A stretch of 64,000 bases of DNA from Myrica gale (GCA_963930655.1 OZ005618.1:16767001-16831000); one strand, 5' to 3'; positions 9,713 through 21,999 are shown, numbered from the stretch's first letter. Numbers and translations: made by a program. Notes: generated by a model from the sequence alone, not told the origin.

Positions 9713-12126
9713 ATTTTTGAACAAGAAGAGTAAAACTGAAGGGCAAGACAAGTATAAGTAAAACCAGCAAATTTTTTTTTTTTTTACTATTTTTGCTTAG
9801 AAAAAAAAACCAGTTAACTCGTTTGTGTGCTTTCCGTCTACTGCTTTCTTCAGATCTTAGTGGCAGTGTTCTTAGCTCATGGGGTGGCTCTGGTTTCGCC
9901 TGGACTCGCCTCATCCAGTGCCATCAAGAAATCGACAAAGCGAAGGACTTGATTATTCCAACGCTGACTTTCCTCCCATGGAACCTATAGGAGAACAAGA
10001 CTTTCCACAAGAAGTGCTACCCAACGATCCGATCACTTTTTAGAAGACTGCGCGCTTAGATTAACAATCAATCTAAGTTGAAATTTTTTTTATGGTAGAG
10101 AAATGGCACCTCTCAGGTGAATTTTTGTTGAGAATCTAAACATATGTAGATGTTTGGTAATGGCCGAGCAGAGTTATTTCTGTTGGTTTTGGTTATACTA
10201 ATATTCCATGATGAATCACCAAGTGTGGGTGGTTCTCTTCTCTTCCTACTTTCCGCGTTGTGGTGCAAAAATCACCATCAAACGCAAATCACATCAAAAT
10301 GCAATCAATTATTTCTTTTGGGACTTTTACATAATGCATGCAGTAGACCACATACATGGCCGTGAGTAGAGTTGAATAACGGACTAGTTGGAAGCGAAAT
10401 TTAACATTCCGACATCCGGTCCGTTAACTAGCGGATGACCAAAATAGAGTCCGCTTCCGCTTCCGACTCTTAGCAGACTTAATGGAAGCGGAAGCGGATA
10501 GCGGAATTCTGACAAAGTTTTGGGCCATATTTTTGTCCAATTTAAGTATTTTTTACAAAAAATAAAAATTATATTCATTTATCACAATTCATAAATATAA
10601 ATGGTTATGCATAATATAACACGTTTATAACTATGCTTTAATATATAGTTCAGATGAAACTTAGGCTTTGCAAAAGTGCAAGCAACATTTCAAGAGTTTA
10701 TAACATTACAAACCAAAATATAAGCAATTACAAAATATTGAAAACCATCAAACACCAAGTGTAAGCACTATGTCTACATCACAAGTTCAAACTGATGCGA
10801 GAAAGAAAGCATTGTAATTATGGAAGCAGTAAATTGATAGAATACATTCGAGTAATGCATTAAGAGAAAACACCAATAGCTAGTAGGATTAGTATTTTGA
10901 ACTTGTAACTGACACTCTAGACATAGTAAAGTTCTAACCACTACTAAATATCAATCTCAAGCAATAGTAATTGCTTACAGGAATTTCATACAGACATCCA
11001 ACAATAAGGTGATTGTACACCAAATATAGCTACAACTCAATCAAACCAGAAGCTAGATAGCAAGAATCCACATATATTCTACCGAACACTCACTAGTAAC
11101 CATCTCTAATTTTCCCACAATATTATTTTACACTCTTTTTTATAACTAGTATAATAATCTTAATTAAAATAAGTTGGTAGTAATAATATATAATACTTAA
11201 CCATTAAAAGTATAATGTCTTCTATATAACATTGCATGATCTATTATAAGTGTTTATCATATACATGATATGTGCTAATTAAACTAAGTACTTTATATAT
11301 ATGTATCTACCTAATGATTAAATCATAGCCTCTAGGACCATATATTAAGTTATATACCTTAATAGCATAAGCTAATCTCATAATATCTTTTTGTTTGAAA
11401 TTAAATAATATTTCCTAGTTAAATATTATTATATTCACAATATATATGCTCATTATTAGTATGATAATAGATATTTTATAAACTACTTAGATTTAGTAAT
11501 AAATATGCACTTACAATAACAACCATAAGTATAATTTAAAATATATCACATAACAACTTCAATATTTATAACACTCTCTCTAATTCCATATTTTATTAAG
11601 TATGCCCTAACAAAATTTTGGTTAATAAAATAATTATAAAATAATCTATATTTCCATTAAATTAAATCTTTCTATTACAATAAATATAAAAAATTCACTG
11701 AAGACATTTCTCTCGACTTTTTCACTATTATAAAATTAAAATTTTGATATGCAAACATTATCTTAATATATAGTAAAATGACCATTTGAGCCGTCTAGCA
11801 ATCTTAATATTAAGAGCATATTTTGTATGTTTCACCTCATGGCTGTTAAATGAAACACAACAATACAACAAGGCAGTTTTGCTCTAACAGTCGCAACATC
11901 AAACACGAAGAGCTGCTTTGAAAGATAAAACCGTTGGAACGGTTAATAACGAGATATAGCACGCGGGAAGAATTTTATTTCCCTTCCTATCTCTCTCTCT
12001 TCCACTCACAAAGCCAGAGCTTGAAAAGCTCACGGATTCTTCATTTCCACCACAATGTCCATCACGCCTTGCAGAATATAATAGCTCAAAGAGAGAGGGA
12101 AGAGAAGGGAAGGGAAGGCGGATATT
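9713..12126. other. Non-coding region upstream of the DRB gene
   Basis: No supported gene. Near 9790 there is another TTTTGCTTAG plus A-run, probably an old retroposon tail. At 10370-10510 a GC-richer patch with repeated GGAAGCGGAAGCGGA / TCCGCTTCCGC words looks like a hAT subterminal region, but I could not find its other end. From 10580 to 11880 the sequence is about three-quarters AT without structure. The 5' leader of the DRB gene, with a CT-repeat (TCTCTCTCTC near 11990-12000), occupies roughly the last 150 bases. Confidence 0.5.
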
Positions 12127-15087
12127 ATGTACAAGACGAAGCTGCAAGAGCTTTGCCACAAGCAGCAATGGGGTTCGCCACTGTACTCCACGATGAAAGA
12201 CGGACTCGATCATGACCCTAGCTTCAAGGCGTCCGTCTCCGTCAACGGCAAGTCGTTTCACTCTCCCGTGCTATTCAAATCCTCCAAAGCCGCCCAAAAT
12301 GACGCTGCCAAACTCGCTTTTCACCACTACTTCCCTTCTTGTAACGGTACATACATATAGCTGCCTAACTCTTTGATGTCGTCTGATTAGAATATTGTAT
12401 AAAGAATCGCAGCATACAACTTTTAAGTTCCTGTTTTCCGAGTCTAACTCGGATCTTGCTCGATTTCTTTATGGATTTTGGTTTCTGACCTTTGTTAAGT
12501 AATCATACTCATGAATTGTCTGCCAAAAATAATTCTTCCTAGAGTTTTAATCCTCTTTAGAAATCGAATGGATTCGATCTTAATTTCAGTCTGAGATGGC
12601 TGATATAACGTTTTTCCCTTTCATTTTCTGTCCTATTCATTAAGTTGGTTGATAATCATCCGGACTGTTTAAACTGTGCTTTCAATTACACTATATCCCA
12701 TATAAATCTTCTCAATTTAGGTGCCTCTGAAATATGATAGCTTTGAATCATGTGGCTCTGAGATTATTTCAGATCCTTGATTCCAAAGGAATAAATATTT
12801 CGCGAATGAGCCTTATGTTCAATGCTAATTGTGCATAGAGATGAAAAAGAAGGAGAAATAAAGAAAGATATATACATGTCACCCTGTAATGTTTAGGACT
12901 TGTAGGAGAACACCATTTCTGGCCTCGGCTATCTTTTCAATCCTCTAAGAAAGTAAAAGATAGCCAAGGCCAGAAATTGTCACTTGGCATTTCAATTGTC
13001 ATGTCCGCTTTTACCATTTCAAGTTTTGTCCACTGCCTTCACCATCTAGACATGCTCATCATGAATTTGTGAAGCATATGTCCAACAATTTACTTTCGTT
13101 CTCCTAGATTTACAAGGTGAATACAAGAGCCGGCTGAACGATTATTTCCAATGGAAAAATCTTGAACCGCCATCATATTCAAGCAAAACTGAGGGCACAT
13201 CTCATGCTATCTGCTTCAAGGCAACCGTTACAGTTGGTGGCCATGCCTTTGAGAGCCCAGAGTTTTTCAAAACATTAAAGGAGGCAGAGAACGCTGCTGC
13301 GAAGGCTGCTTTAATGTCACAGTCACTTGATGACTTTCAGAAGGCAGGTTTCCTAAACTAGTAGCTTCCATTTTTTGTAACCTTCTTCTTCACCGAAGTA
13401 GAGAATTATTAATATAATTACAAGCATGATATCTGAGTACAGGACATCTCTGTCCCGTACAAGAATCTCCTGCAGGAGTTAGCTCAGCAGGAAGGTTTCT
13501 GCATACCAAAATATAATAGTATAAAAGCTGGTGCATCTCACATGCCAACTTTCTTCACCAGTGTGGAAGTAGGAGGGCAGGTATTTCGTGGGGGAGCAGG
13601 GAAATCCAAGAAACAGGCGGAGATGAATGCTGCTAAGGTGGCTTATGCTTTTCTTGAAGAGTGTAAGTCTCTTGTTCCTTTTGTGATTGTATGTATATAT
13701 GCTTTGGTTTTCGATGTTTGTCACAATGAATCTTCTTCTGATACTGATTCATATTGCCTGAAGAGGAAATAGGGTTGACCTAAAATGTTCTCTTCTGTAC
13801 ATTGATTCTGATTGGAGTGTTTGTATTCATTCATTGATTGGTCTACTATATGTGGAAAGTCAGACATTCAGGATAAGGCATGTGCAATGTAGTTTAAATT
13901 GCTGTTGTTCAGTTCAAGTGCTTTTGAATCTCTAAATTTCTTTGCTATCTCTCTCCTCATGTATGGTTCATTTTCTTTAGAACACAGGGTTTTTACTTTT
14001 TCATTTGCTGGTTTTCATAAAAGGCAAAAGTTTATGGAGTTTGAACTCTCCTGTTTAGCCATCTTGGCTAGTTTGAGAAATGGAAATCATAGCAGGTTGA
14101 AATCTCTCAATATTCATATTGGAGTAACAAAGGGAAATTTATCTACTCACCCTTGGGCTAGTACGGTGTAGAAAGTTCATTTCAGAACATAGTTTTCTAC
14201 TTATAGGCTGTCTGTGTCATCATCGTTTTGATAATCTTTTAATGCTATCCCAGACCAGAATTATGATCACTTATAACTTTTCCTTTGTATGTGGGTAAGG
14301 ATGTTGCAAAGTACATAGTTATATATATATATAAAATCAAGTCAATGATTGTGTTAAATTACTGTTCAGGTGGATTGGGTCGGAGTCCTGAGGTAGGTTA
14401 TCCTATTCTTGTGGAAGATGAACCTCTCTTGACTACAAGGTCACCATTGACCACGGTCACAGAATCGCAGCAGAACCTTGACCATCAGAATCAGTTGCTT
14501 CCATCTCCAGCCACGTTGTATGAGGAACATCCTAAAGAAAGTACAGGTAAGATCTTCAACCAACTCCTCCAGTATTCTTTTCCTATTCATTCTCTTTTCT
14601 CTTCTGATGAGTAAGTCCTAATACCTTACAACTCCACTCGAGCTTTTCCAAGTTTAGCTCAAAATGCTGATCATTCAATGTATTTTCAACTCACATTTCT
14701 CCAGTGGATGAAGTTCAAGAAGTGGGTTTGATGCAAACATTATTAGCCTCTGTCAGAGTGGACACTGGGGGGACAACCTCATACCCTGCAGAGCCGGAAA
14801 GGGACAAGAACAAGGTGAATGTGCACTCATTCTCTTGTGGTGGAGCAGAACCTGCCTCTCCCAAACAAAGGCGATGCTCTCCTGAATTGGCACATCCCAA
14901 ACCAGCAGCTCTGATCTCCATTCCAGACTCAAACATGGGAAAGAACCCAGGAACAAAGAGTTACTTGCTATGCAACAGGGTGAGGGTCTATTCAAGCTAT
15001 CCAGATATTGCGTTCCCCAATGGCATAACGGTGCTGCCAATTAGTGACAACAAGTGGGTTGCTGTGAGCTTAGAATTCCCAAGTTAA
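12127..15087 (+). CDS. DRB: Double-stranded-RNA-binding protein, DRB family, three dsRBDs, five exons
   Basis: Exons: 12127-12346, 13108-13343, 13443-13662, 14370-14546 and 14705-15087, giving 411 residues. Phases join exactly, and introns 1, 3 and 4 are GT-AG. Intron 2 is either GC-AG (donor AAG/GCAGGT at 13344) or, three residues longer, GT-AG with exon 2 ending at 13347 and exon 3 starting at 13438. The start MYKTKLQELC is the usual opening of plant DRB proteins. Three dsRBDs follow, at about residues 2-70, 78-147 and 155-224, each with the LPxY-like core and the C-terminal Lys/Ala helix (KSSKAAQNDAAKLAF, KEAENAAAKAAL, SKKQAEMNAAKVAY). A poorly conserved linker leads to the final block SYLLCNRVRVY...WVAVSLEFPS, common in DRB homologues. 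Such proteins assist Dicer-like enzymes in making miRNAs and siRNAs. Arabidopsis DRB1-5 have two dsRBDs, so three is notable. It most resembles DRB1/DRB4-type proteins, but the subgroup is not settled here. Confidence 0.92.
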
Positions 15088-15452
15088 TAATGCAGCTGAC
15101 TCATTAATTGTAGCCTCTTTCATCATCATCTTAGGTAATTAGCACTGCTCTTTAGTATGCTTAACAAAGTTAAACTAGAAGGCTTATTCTGATTAATTTG
15201 TGTTCCATTTAACACGGCTTCTGTTGAAGCGTACGTAGTACAACAGGATCAGTTCTCTCAAATATTCACTACTTGTTGGAAATACTAAAATGCACAGCGA
15301 AAAAATAAATGAGATTTCGATATACCTAGCGTCCTTGAAATTGAATGCTTGAACTCTATAAATTCTTTCCGCTGATGAAGTGTTTTACAAGAGAATTACT
15401 ACAAATTCTACAACTTAAATGCCCAAAATAGAGAGAGAAAGAGAGGGAGAAC
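15088..15452. other. DRB 3' flank, no gene
   Basis: Holds the presumed 3'-UTR of the DRB gene and unstructured AT-rich sequence. No canonical AATAAA stands out within the first 100 bases after the stop. Confidence 0.5.
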
Positions 15453-15735
15453 TTTTTTTTTCTAAGCAAATTCATTCAACCACCCAAAATAACAAAATCA
15501 TGGGGGGGGGGGGGGGGAGGGGTTGGGGGATCATCAGAGTTCAAAATAACAGGGGATACAATGCAAATGGATATTCCCCTCCAAAAGTTCTAAAGCAGCC
15601 CACTTGGCAATCTTATGGGCTAACATATTAGCACCACGATTTACATGAGAAATTTTCCAGCATGGAAAGGAATCAAGAAGAGCTTTGATATCACGAATGA
15701 AGAGGGCAATAGACCAATCTGAAATAAATGAGGGC
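15453..15735 (-). pseudogene. LINE (L1-type) 3' end with RNase H C-terminus, 5'-truncated
   Basis: On the minus strand about 65 residues read as the end of the RNase H-like domain of plant L1 elements: FIRDIKALLDSFPCWKISHV, then NRGANMLAHKIAKWAALELL. The NxxAHxLAKWA wording is diagnostic. Below it comes a G-run (15501-15517, C-run in the sense strand), then TGAATGAATTTGCTTAG and a polyA tail (T-tract 15453-15461). The fragment is truncated upstream, as is usual for LINEs. Its tail wording matches the retroposon at 8782-9696. Confidence 0.75.
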
Positions 15736-16544
15736 TTATTTACTCTTTGCTCCTAATTTTTCACAATCAAGATCACTTCATTTTTTTCTCCCTATGTTGA
15801 TTTGTTTCTTCATTTTTATTAAAGACCACGAAAAATGATGTGTTTGTTTAGGATCCTTGTATAGGCCAAACCAAAGTTCTGACCACTTTTGGGATATGTT
15901 TATCCAAAAAAATCTTTTACTAAATTTTGTTTTTATTATTCAGAGCATGGTTTGCTATCAATTGTTGCTTTGTGTGTGGAAGTTACTTTGGAGAATGTGA
16001 ATATCTTTCAATTTCAAATCCATAGAACTTAGAGAAAGTAAATTTCAAATGCATTCCCAGTAACCTTTTGTCAAAAGAAAAAGGGGGAAAAAAGACAGGC
16101 CCCAGTTGTGGTAGTAACAAAAAAATGTAAGAAAGACAACCCCTAGTGACATCAAGAACTCAACTATCAAAATCATTTGCAATTTGTTCTAAAGTTTTAG
16201 AATTAAGTTGGGAATTAACTTGAATTAGATCATCAAGAGTGATTTGCGTAATATGATGATAGATGACTAAATGAATGATTGCATGTTATTGTACATCGAG
16301 CAAGAAGTTTTTAAAACAATTGAGAACGAAGTCATTTTGCAACATTTTCAGAAGATGCAAACTCGTAGGATCCAATTGTCACCTCTCAGTCGCAGTACAT
16401 AGTACGATACATGTATTACAATATTTTTAATGCTTTTAGTCCTTGATTTTCGACATTGTAACTCTAAGACAATGTTTTGCATTACGAAGGAATTTTTTTT
16501 TGTCATTTCGCCTTTAAAGTTCAACACCCGTGGATTTTAATCTT
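15736..16544. other. Non-coding, AT-rich
   Basis: No supported gene. From about 16440 to 16552, read in reverse, the sequence parallels the start of the AGTGGCGGA-ended element at 8128, so a fragment of that family is fused to the copia remnant. Confidence 0.45.
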
Positions 16545-16960
16545 GGTTCCGCCACTATACTAGCCTCGCTTTAAATCTTTCCACCTTTCCCGTGGCATTG
16601 TATTTTACCTTAAAAATCCATTTGGAGCCTACAACTTCTTTCCAGGGGTAGCTTAGTTAGTTCCCAAGTTTGATTGCTCTTAAGTGCTTCTATTTCAGCA
16701 CGCATAGCCTCCCTCTAGTGAGGAATTTTGACAGCTTGCTCAAAAGTTTTTGGCTCAACTTCCATGGTGATGGACATGACAAATCTGAAATGGTCTTGTG
16801 ATAGTCTTTTATAATCGAGGTAAGAAGAAAGTGCATAGTTGTTACCTTTGTTCTCATGTTGCCCAAGAGAAAAATATGATGGGTTAGCAAAAGAAGTAAC
16901 AAGTTTGAAGTGGTAGTCTTGAAGGCAATCAGGCTGTCTCTGAGTTATGGTGGATCTTCT
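16545..16960 (-). pseudogene. Ty1/copia polyprotein fragment (start of reverse transcriptase)
   Basis: The minus strand reads EPKTFEQAVKIPH, stop, REAMRAEIEALKSNQTWEL, followed after a frameshift by VGSKWIFKVKYNATGKVERF. This is the linker and N-terminus of copia reverse transcriptase. The stop replaces the W of the usual 'PxWREAM', and there is at least one frameshift, so it is dead. The upstream part (YKRLSQDHFRFVMSI) fits the preceding linker. It ends abruptly at the GTGGCGGAACC element near 16550. Confidence 0.75.
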
Positions 16961-17024
16961 TGACTTAAATATTGGTTGTGTTTCTTTAGTAGAAGGAGCG
17001 GATTTTGTGTCCGTGAACTAAGGT

Positions 17025-17180
17025 CTGTTAAAGTTTTTCAAAAGTAATATAATATCTAATATTTTGGGATTGGGTATTTATGAAAAGTGTCCCACATGAA
17101 AAATCCCACTTTACGGGAGTGTATTTATTAGTTGAGAATTTTCACATGTATTTGCTATAGTGCACTTAGTATGGAACATC
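17025..17180 (+). repeat. LTR-like repeat shared with 48893-49022
   Basis: The stretch 'aatataatatctaatattttgggattgg', then 'tttatgaaaagtgtcccacat' and 'tttgctatagtg', recurs with few changes at 48893-49022 in the same orientation. 'GTCCCACAT' next to such AT-rich sequence is common near the start of copia LTRs, so both are probably LTR fragments. Confidence 0.5.
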
Positions 17181-18194
17181 GGAACGAGGATCTGAGCCGT
17201 ACATTTTGATCTTTTGATTAGACGGTCAGATCTTGATTGTTTCAGCTTCAATGAAGATCCAACGGTTGATTTGATTCATAATCTGTTTTTAATGATGCTA
17301 GAATCACATCACAAAATGATACATGCCTCCCCAGAAATTGTTGCGTTTGATGGATGTGTTTTCCTTTGGCGTTGTTAATCCGGTATTTTTACTGGAACAT
17401 GTTTTAGCTCGCTTTCTTAGTTTTCATTTGGAAGGTTTGCAAAAAAAAAAAGGATGTGTTTTCCTTATTCTGAATCTATCTTTTTAAATGCTGCAGTTAG
17501 AGGCTATTTGATGACAAGTTTTCGTTTGGCACATTTGTTGATCTGGAAAGGACATTGGTTTACTTAGCTTTGTGAGTATTTGAAAATGCATCTTCTTTCT
17601 GGCATTTGAATGTGGCTCTGATCTACATTTCATGGAATTTCAGGGATAGATAGACCTTCTGATCTACAGGCGGAACATGTAGTAAACTAAAGAGCTCCTT
17701 AAAAAGAAATTGCCTTTGTGCCTCGTTATAAAGAAACTATATAATAAAGCATATGATCCATAAAACTAAAGGATGATCATAAAGCTAAAGTGGGGTCAGA
17801 AACAAAATCAAAGCTTAAAGTCATCTTGGATCATTCTCACCCTTCTGCAGACTGAAATACCTATTGCCTTAATTATATCAGGGACCTTCAAAGGGGCAAA
17901 GTCCTGGAGGCTGGAGAGTCATTAGCACTCCAAGGTGGCAGTTAAGTGGGCCCTTCATGATATCTTTTGTTCATTCCCTTCATGGAAGCTGACACAGTGG
18001 AAAACAACTTTTCTGAATTGCTGAATAAAATATATATACAACTCGTCCATCTCTTTTACAGAGAAGTCTTTGAAACGACTTCAACTTTTCTATAACTTGA
18101 ATTGGAAATCGACTCAAATACAAAAACTGATCGTAGTTTCCTACTTCATAAGCTCTCCCGAGAAGATTTTTTTTTTTAAAAAAAAGCAGCAGAA
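17181..18194. other. Non-coding, no gene seen
   Basis: No coding region or clear repeat boundary. A poly-A-like run lies near 17441-17450. Confidence 0.5.
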
Positions 18195-19121
18195 GGTCAG
18201 TCACTAAAATTTTTGGTCACCAATTTCGTCACTAAAGTTCTTATGTGTGACGAAATAAAATTTTTGTCACTAAAAATTAGTTTATTGGTGACAAAAATTT
18301 TGTCACAGGGCGATAGATCGGTTACTTGACGATCATTCACACCTTTTGTGACGAAACGGTCCGTCACTAAATGCAAAGCGTTTTGGTGATGAAATTATGT
18401 CTTCACCACAACCGATCGATTAGTGGTTATAAACTGATCAATCGGTTACAAATCAACACGTGGCTATGACAAGCGATCTATCATTTCAGACCACTGATCG
18501 ATCTATTAGTATAACTGTCCGAAAATGTGAAGCGTCAATCTATCGGTAAGCATAACCGTCAATTTAATGAAGTGTCGATCAATCATTATCAACGACCGAT
18601 CGATTGTTACTGCAACGAATGAGAGCGTGCCACGTGTTACGTTAGTATCAATTGATCGCTAAACCGTGACTATCGATCGGTAAGCGTAATCGTCAATTTA
18701 ATGAAGTGCTGATCAATCGTTATCAACGACTGATCGATCACTGTTGCAATGAATGCCAGTGTGCCACGTGTTACGTACGATCAATCGATCTCTAAATGTG
18801 ACGATCGATCGAAAAGCGTAACAGTCACTTTTCTAATCACCGTTCGATCGTTGTTTCAACGAATGACAGAACGCTACGTGTTAAAAAGCAAGCGATTGAT
18901 CAACACACAACTACTAATTGATCGGCGTGAGGGATTATATGAAATTGCCAAAGTAATTTTTATCGATTATCTCTCCATGAAATCTCTCGAATCCTCTCAA
19001 ATTTCAAGGAGCCATTTTGTGCTGCATTGTCCTCCAAAGTGTATGGAATCATCCCCCGTTATCAACTAAATCAAAGGTATGTACTTATGTTGTTTATAAG
19101 CGATATTAAGCGGTTTTAAAT
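18195..19121. mobile_element. Truncated CACTA element of the GATCGATCG-repeat family
   Basis: It begins with the 'gtcactaaaa...gtgacgaaat' subterminal sequence seen at 31062-31220, and continues with many (A)CGATCGATCGGT-type palindromes from 18310 to 18900. It lacks the CACTA terminus itself and is cut on the right by the LTR-like unit that starts at 19122. The complete relative is at 31062-36049. Confidence 0.75.
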
Positions 19122-19749
19122 TGTTGGAACGCGAGATCGCAACAGAAAGGATCGTTGAATCAAAACAGCCCACATGTGTTGCCTCCTTCAGATCCATGCA
19201 CACAGGTTTGAGAGAGAGTTGTAGAGAGAGAACTGTCATGTGAAAAATGAATTTGTATCTCTCAAAATGAGTTTCAGAGCTATTTATAATGTCTGACTCA
19301 GTAATCAACTGTGCTATAGCATGAGGTCTTTAGGGACCTTAAATATCGGCCGTAGGATCATCATGAAAAATAATTTTTCATTAAACCCCCTTATATTCTG
19401 TAATCCGAATGTATCAACTTCTACAAATTGCGATCATGTCCATTAACATATCACAATTGACCCCCGAGATACTAAGATTATTTTTGTGAAATCCCTTTTG
19501 CTAACAATTATATGCTTATTTATCCTTCCACCATACTATATTTCACATGAGCTAATAGGACTAGAATAATATCATAGATTAAGTCCGTAGCTCATATAAT
19601 TCTTAATTATCAGTCTGTACCTAGTTGGACTTCCAAAACTTTCCACAATCATTTTTCCAAATATTTACTTAATATATAATATAAGTAAAAAATCGTGAAA
19701 ATACTTTTCACAAAATCTCCCTGCGCAGCGTTTTTATACGAGTCCAACA
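19122..19749 (-). mobile_element. Copia-type LTR (TGTTGGA...TCCAACA), 628 bp
   Basis: The segment begins TGTTGGAAC and ends GAGTCCAACA, the inverted TG..CA ends of an LTR. Its interior is homologous, in inverted orientation, to 54037-54703 (shared phrases include 'atagtatggtggaaggataaa' and 'gatcctacggcc'). The flanking pentamers (TAAAT and ATATA) do not match, so this is not a simple solo LTR with intact duplication. It cuts the CACTA fragment on its left and abuts copia sequence on its right. Confidence 0.6.
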
Positions 19750-20364
19750 ATATACAAACATAATGAATATATTGCCTCATCAAGAGACTGGTGGATTCCA
19801 TATTGCGCAATTATACAAATTCACTTACTTTGCACAAGGCCCAACCTTATCTGGAATATTTGATCTACGAAGATCATCACCAAATAATTTAGTCAAAGCA
19901 AAAGCACACAATAAGCAAACATACATAACTCTGTCAGGTCTAAGGACAACATAAGCTAATTGTGCCGAATACCATTCTCTACATCAGTGATCATTTCCAG
20001 AAGGTATTCATATTTGATCTGGTTTAGTGCATGTACTCTTACATTGTACTCACTCGTCTGCTTAAGGTCACCACCTCAATGACAGAGTTGATCATTTTAT
20101 CTTATAAAGGCACAACGAGTGCAGACCTATTTGTACATTACCATGTATCTTGGTCTAGAACAAAGTAAGTCAACAAGGATTCAAAAAATCATACTCCTCG
20201 CCTTTAATTCATTAATAATTGGTGTAACTTTTCTACAATGTTGCTCAATAATATGACATCTTATGTCATTGCAAGTACCTAACATAATATACAAATGATT
20301 AATCAATAATAATAATTATATCATAATTATGCAAAATATTGGTTTTGAGGGCATACATCTAACA
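19750..20364 (-). mobile_element. Copia 3' LTR start with adjoining polypurine tract
   Basis: Read on the minus strand, AAGTGGGAGATTG (20365-20377) is a copia polypurine tract and is followed at once by TGTTAGATGTATGCCCTC, a typical copia LTR start. The LTR therefore runs leftwards from 20364. It has no clear own end before the LTR unit at 19122-19749, so one of the two was probably joined or inserted here. Confidence 0.55.
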
Positions 20365-20524
20365 ATCTCCCACTTGCACTCAATACCAATCAGACATGTA
20401 CTTGACATGCATAGACTCTAAATGCTTCACAAACACTTTCTGAGTCGACGGTTTAGTGAACGGGCCTGCAATGTTCTCAGCTGAAGCTATTTTAACCATC
20501 ACTACATCCCCCTGATTCACAATG

Positions 20525-21690
20525 TCACGAATAAGATGAAATCTTCTTTCTGTGTTTTGTCCTTTGATTAGCCCGAGGTTCCACCGCCTGTGCTATAGCA
20601 CCATTGTTATCACAATAAATGGTGATCGGGGACTCAATCGAAGGAACAACTTCAAGGTCTTGTATGAATTTTTGTATCCACACAGCTTCCTTTGTAGATT
20701 CGCTGTCATTAACATATTCTCTCTCGGTGGTGGAGTCAGCAGTGGTATTCTGCTTGAAACTTCTCAAATTCACTGCTCCTTTACCCAATGTAAACACAAA
20801 TCCAAATGTAGATCTTCTATCATCAATATCTGATTGAAAATCTGAATCTGTGTATCCATGGACAGTCAGCATGTCCTCTCCTCCACACACTAAACAATAG
20901 TGTTTGGTTCTTTTCAAGTATTTGAGAATATGCTTGACCGCTGTATAGAGGACCTGGGTCTGATTGATATCTACTCATAACACTAACTGCATGACTAATA
21001 TCTGACCTTGTACAGAGCATTGCATACATGAGGCTTCCTACAGTTGAAGCATAAGGAAATTTCCACATCTTATTTCTCTCTTCCTATGTCTTAGGATACA
21101 TCTTCTAGGAGAGATGTATGTTATGCCTAAAAGGTAAAAACTCTTTCTTGGCATCCTGCATGGTGTACCATGCCAATATCTTGTCATTGTAGTGTGCTTG
21201 TGAAAGCCCAAAAAGCCTCTTCTCTTGGTTTCTAAACACATTGATCCCGAGAATGTCGGATCCTTCCCGAGGGTTTTTTATTGAAAAATAGTTCGCTAAA
21301 GAATAAGGAACATTACTGAACTCCCACTAATCCTATTGTAAACATAAGATTCATTTATGTTTTGTGAGAAATCAAACGATTTGATCATCTCATCAAAACG
21401 GATGTTCCAGCAACATGATGCCTATTTTAGTCCATAAATAGACTTGTTCAGTTTGCACACTTTAGATTCTTGTCCAGGAGAAAGGAAACTTTCAGGTTGT
21501 TCCATATAAATATCCTTTTGGATGTACCCATTCAAAAATGTGATTTTCACATCCATTTATCAAATCTCATAATCATAATGATCGGCGATGATTGACAATA
21601 GGATTCTAATGGAATTCATCACAGCTACTTGTGAAAAGGTTTCCTCATAGTCAATACCATGGTCTTTATCAAAATTCTTCAAGAATCAAG
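20525..21690 (-). pseudogene. Ty1/copia pol: reverse transcriptase and RNase H, several frameshifts
   Basis: Minus-strand blocks in order: HGIDYEETFSQVAVMNSIRI and WMDVKITFLNGYIQKDIYME (reverse transcriptase), SKVCKLNKSIYGLK, LFGLSQAHYNDK, then FPYASTVGSLMYAMLCTRSD and the RNase H part VHGYTDSDFQSDIDDRRSTF, ADSTTEREYVNDSE and IYCDNNGAIAQAVEPRANQR. These are canonical copia signatures. The expected YVDD motif of the catalytic site is not readable, and the order is broken by stops and frameshifts, so it is inactive. The polypurine tract and LTR at 20364 belong to the same element. Confidence 0.85.
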
Positions 21691-21727
21691 GACCCTATAC
21701 ATGTACTCCAATGAGGACTGAACCCTT

Positions 21728-21940
21728 GTTGATCAACCAGAAAGCATCAAGCCTATAGGTTGTAAATGGCTATTCAAAAGAAAACGAGGACCTACTGGAG
21801 AGGTAGAGACCTTGTAGACTGGTTGCAAAAGGTTATACTTAAAAACATCTCCCTTTGTCAAAGAAAAAGAGAATGCATGGATAGAACTCAAAAAATCATT
21901 TGATTTCAGAAAAACATTCAAAAGGAACAATTTGGAGTTT
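21728..21940 (+). pseudogene. Copia reverse transcriptase N-terminus in opposite orientation
   Basis: The plus strand reads PESIKPIGCKWLFKRKRGPT followed by GEVETL and a stop. This is the start of copia reverse transcriptase, the part that should directly precede HGIDYEETFSQ of the neighbouring minus-strand block. It lies immediately next to that block but on the other strand, so an inversion or a second, oppositely inserted copy has a junction at about 21690-21730. Confidence 0.7.
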
Positions 21941-21999
21941 TAAACGACAATCTCATTGAAATGGTATCGAGGATGACTAATGGGGATTCAAGAGTCCAT

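Noticed and set aside
18310-18900. Repeated GATC sites as a bacterial replication origin or Dam-methylation region
   Set aside because: Surroundings are plant transposon; the same palindromes define the subterminal zones of a CACTA family.
19122-19749. Simple solo LTR with target duplication
   Set aside because: Flanking pentamers (TAAAT and ATATA) differ, so a clean solo insertion is not supported.
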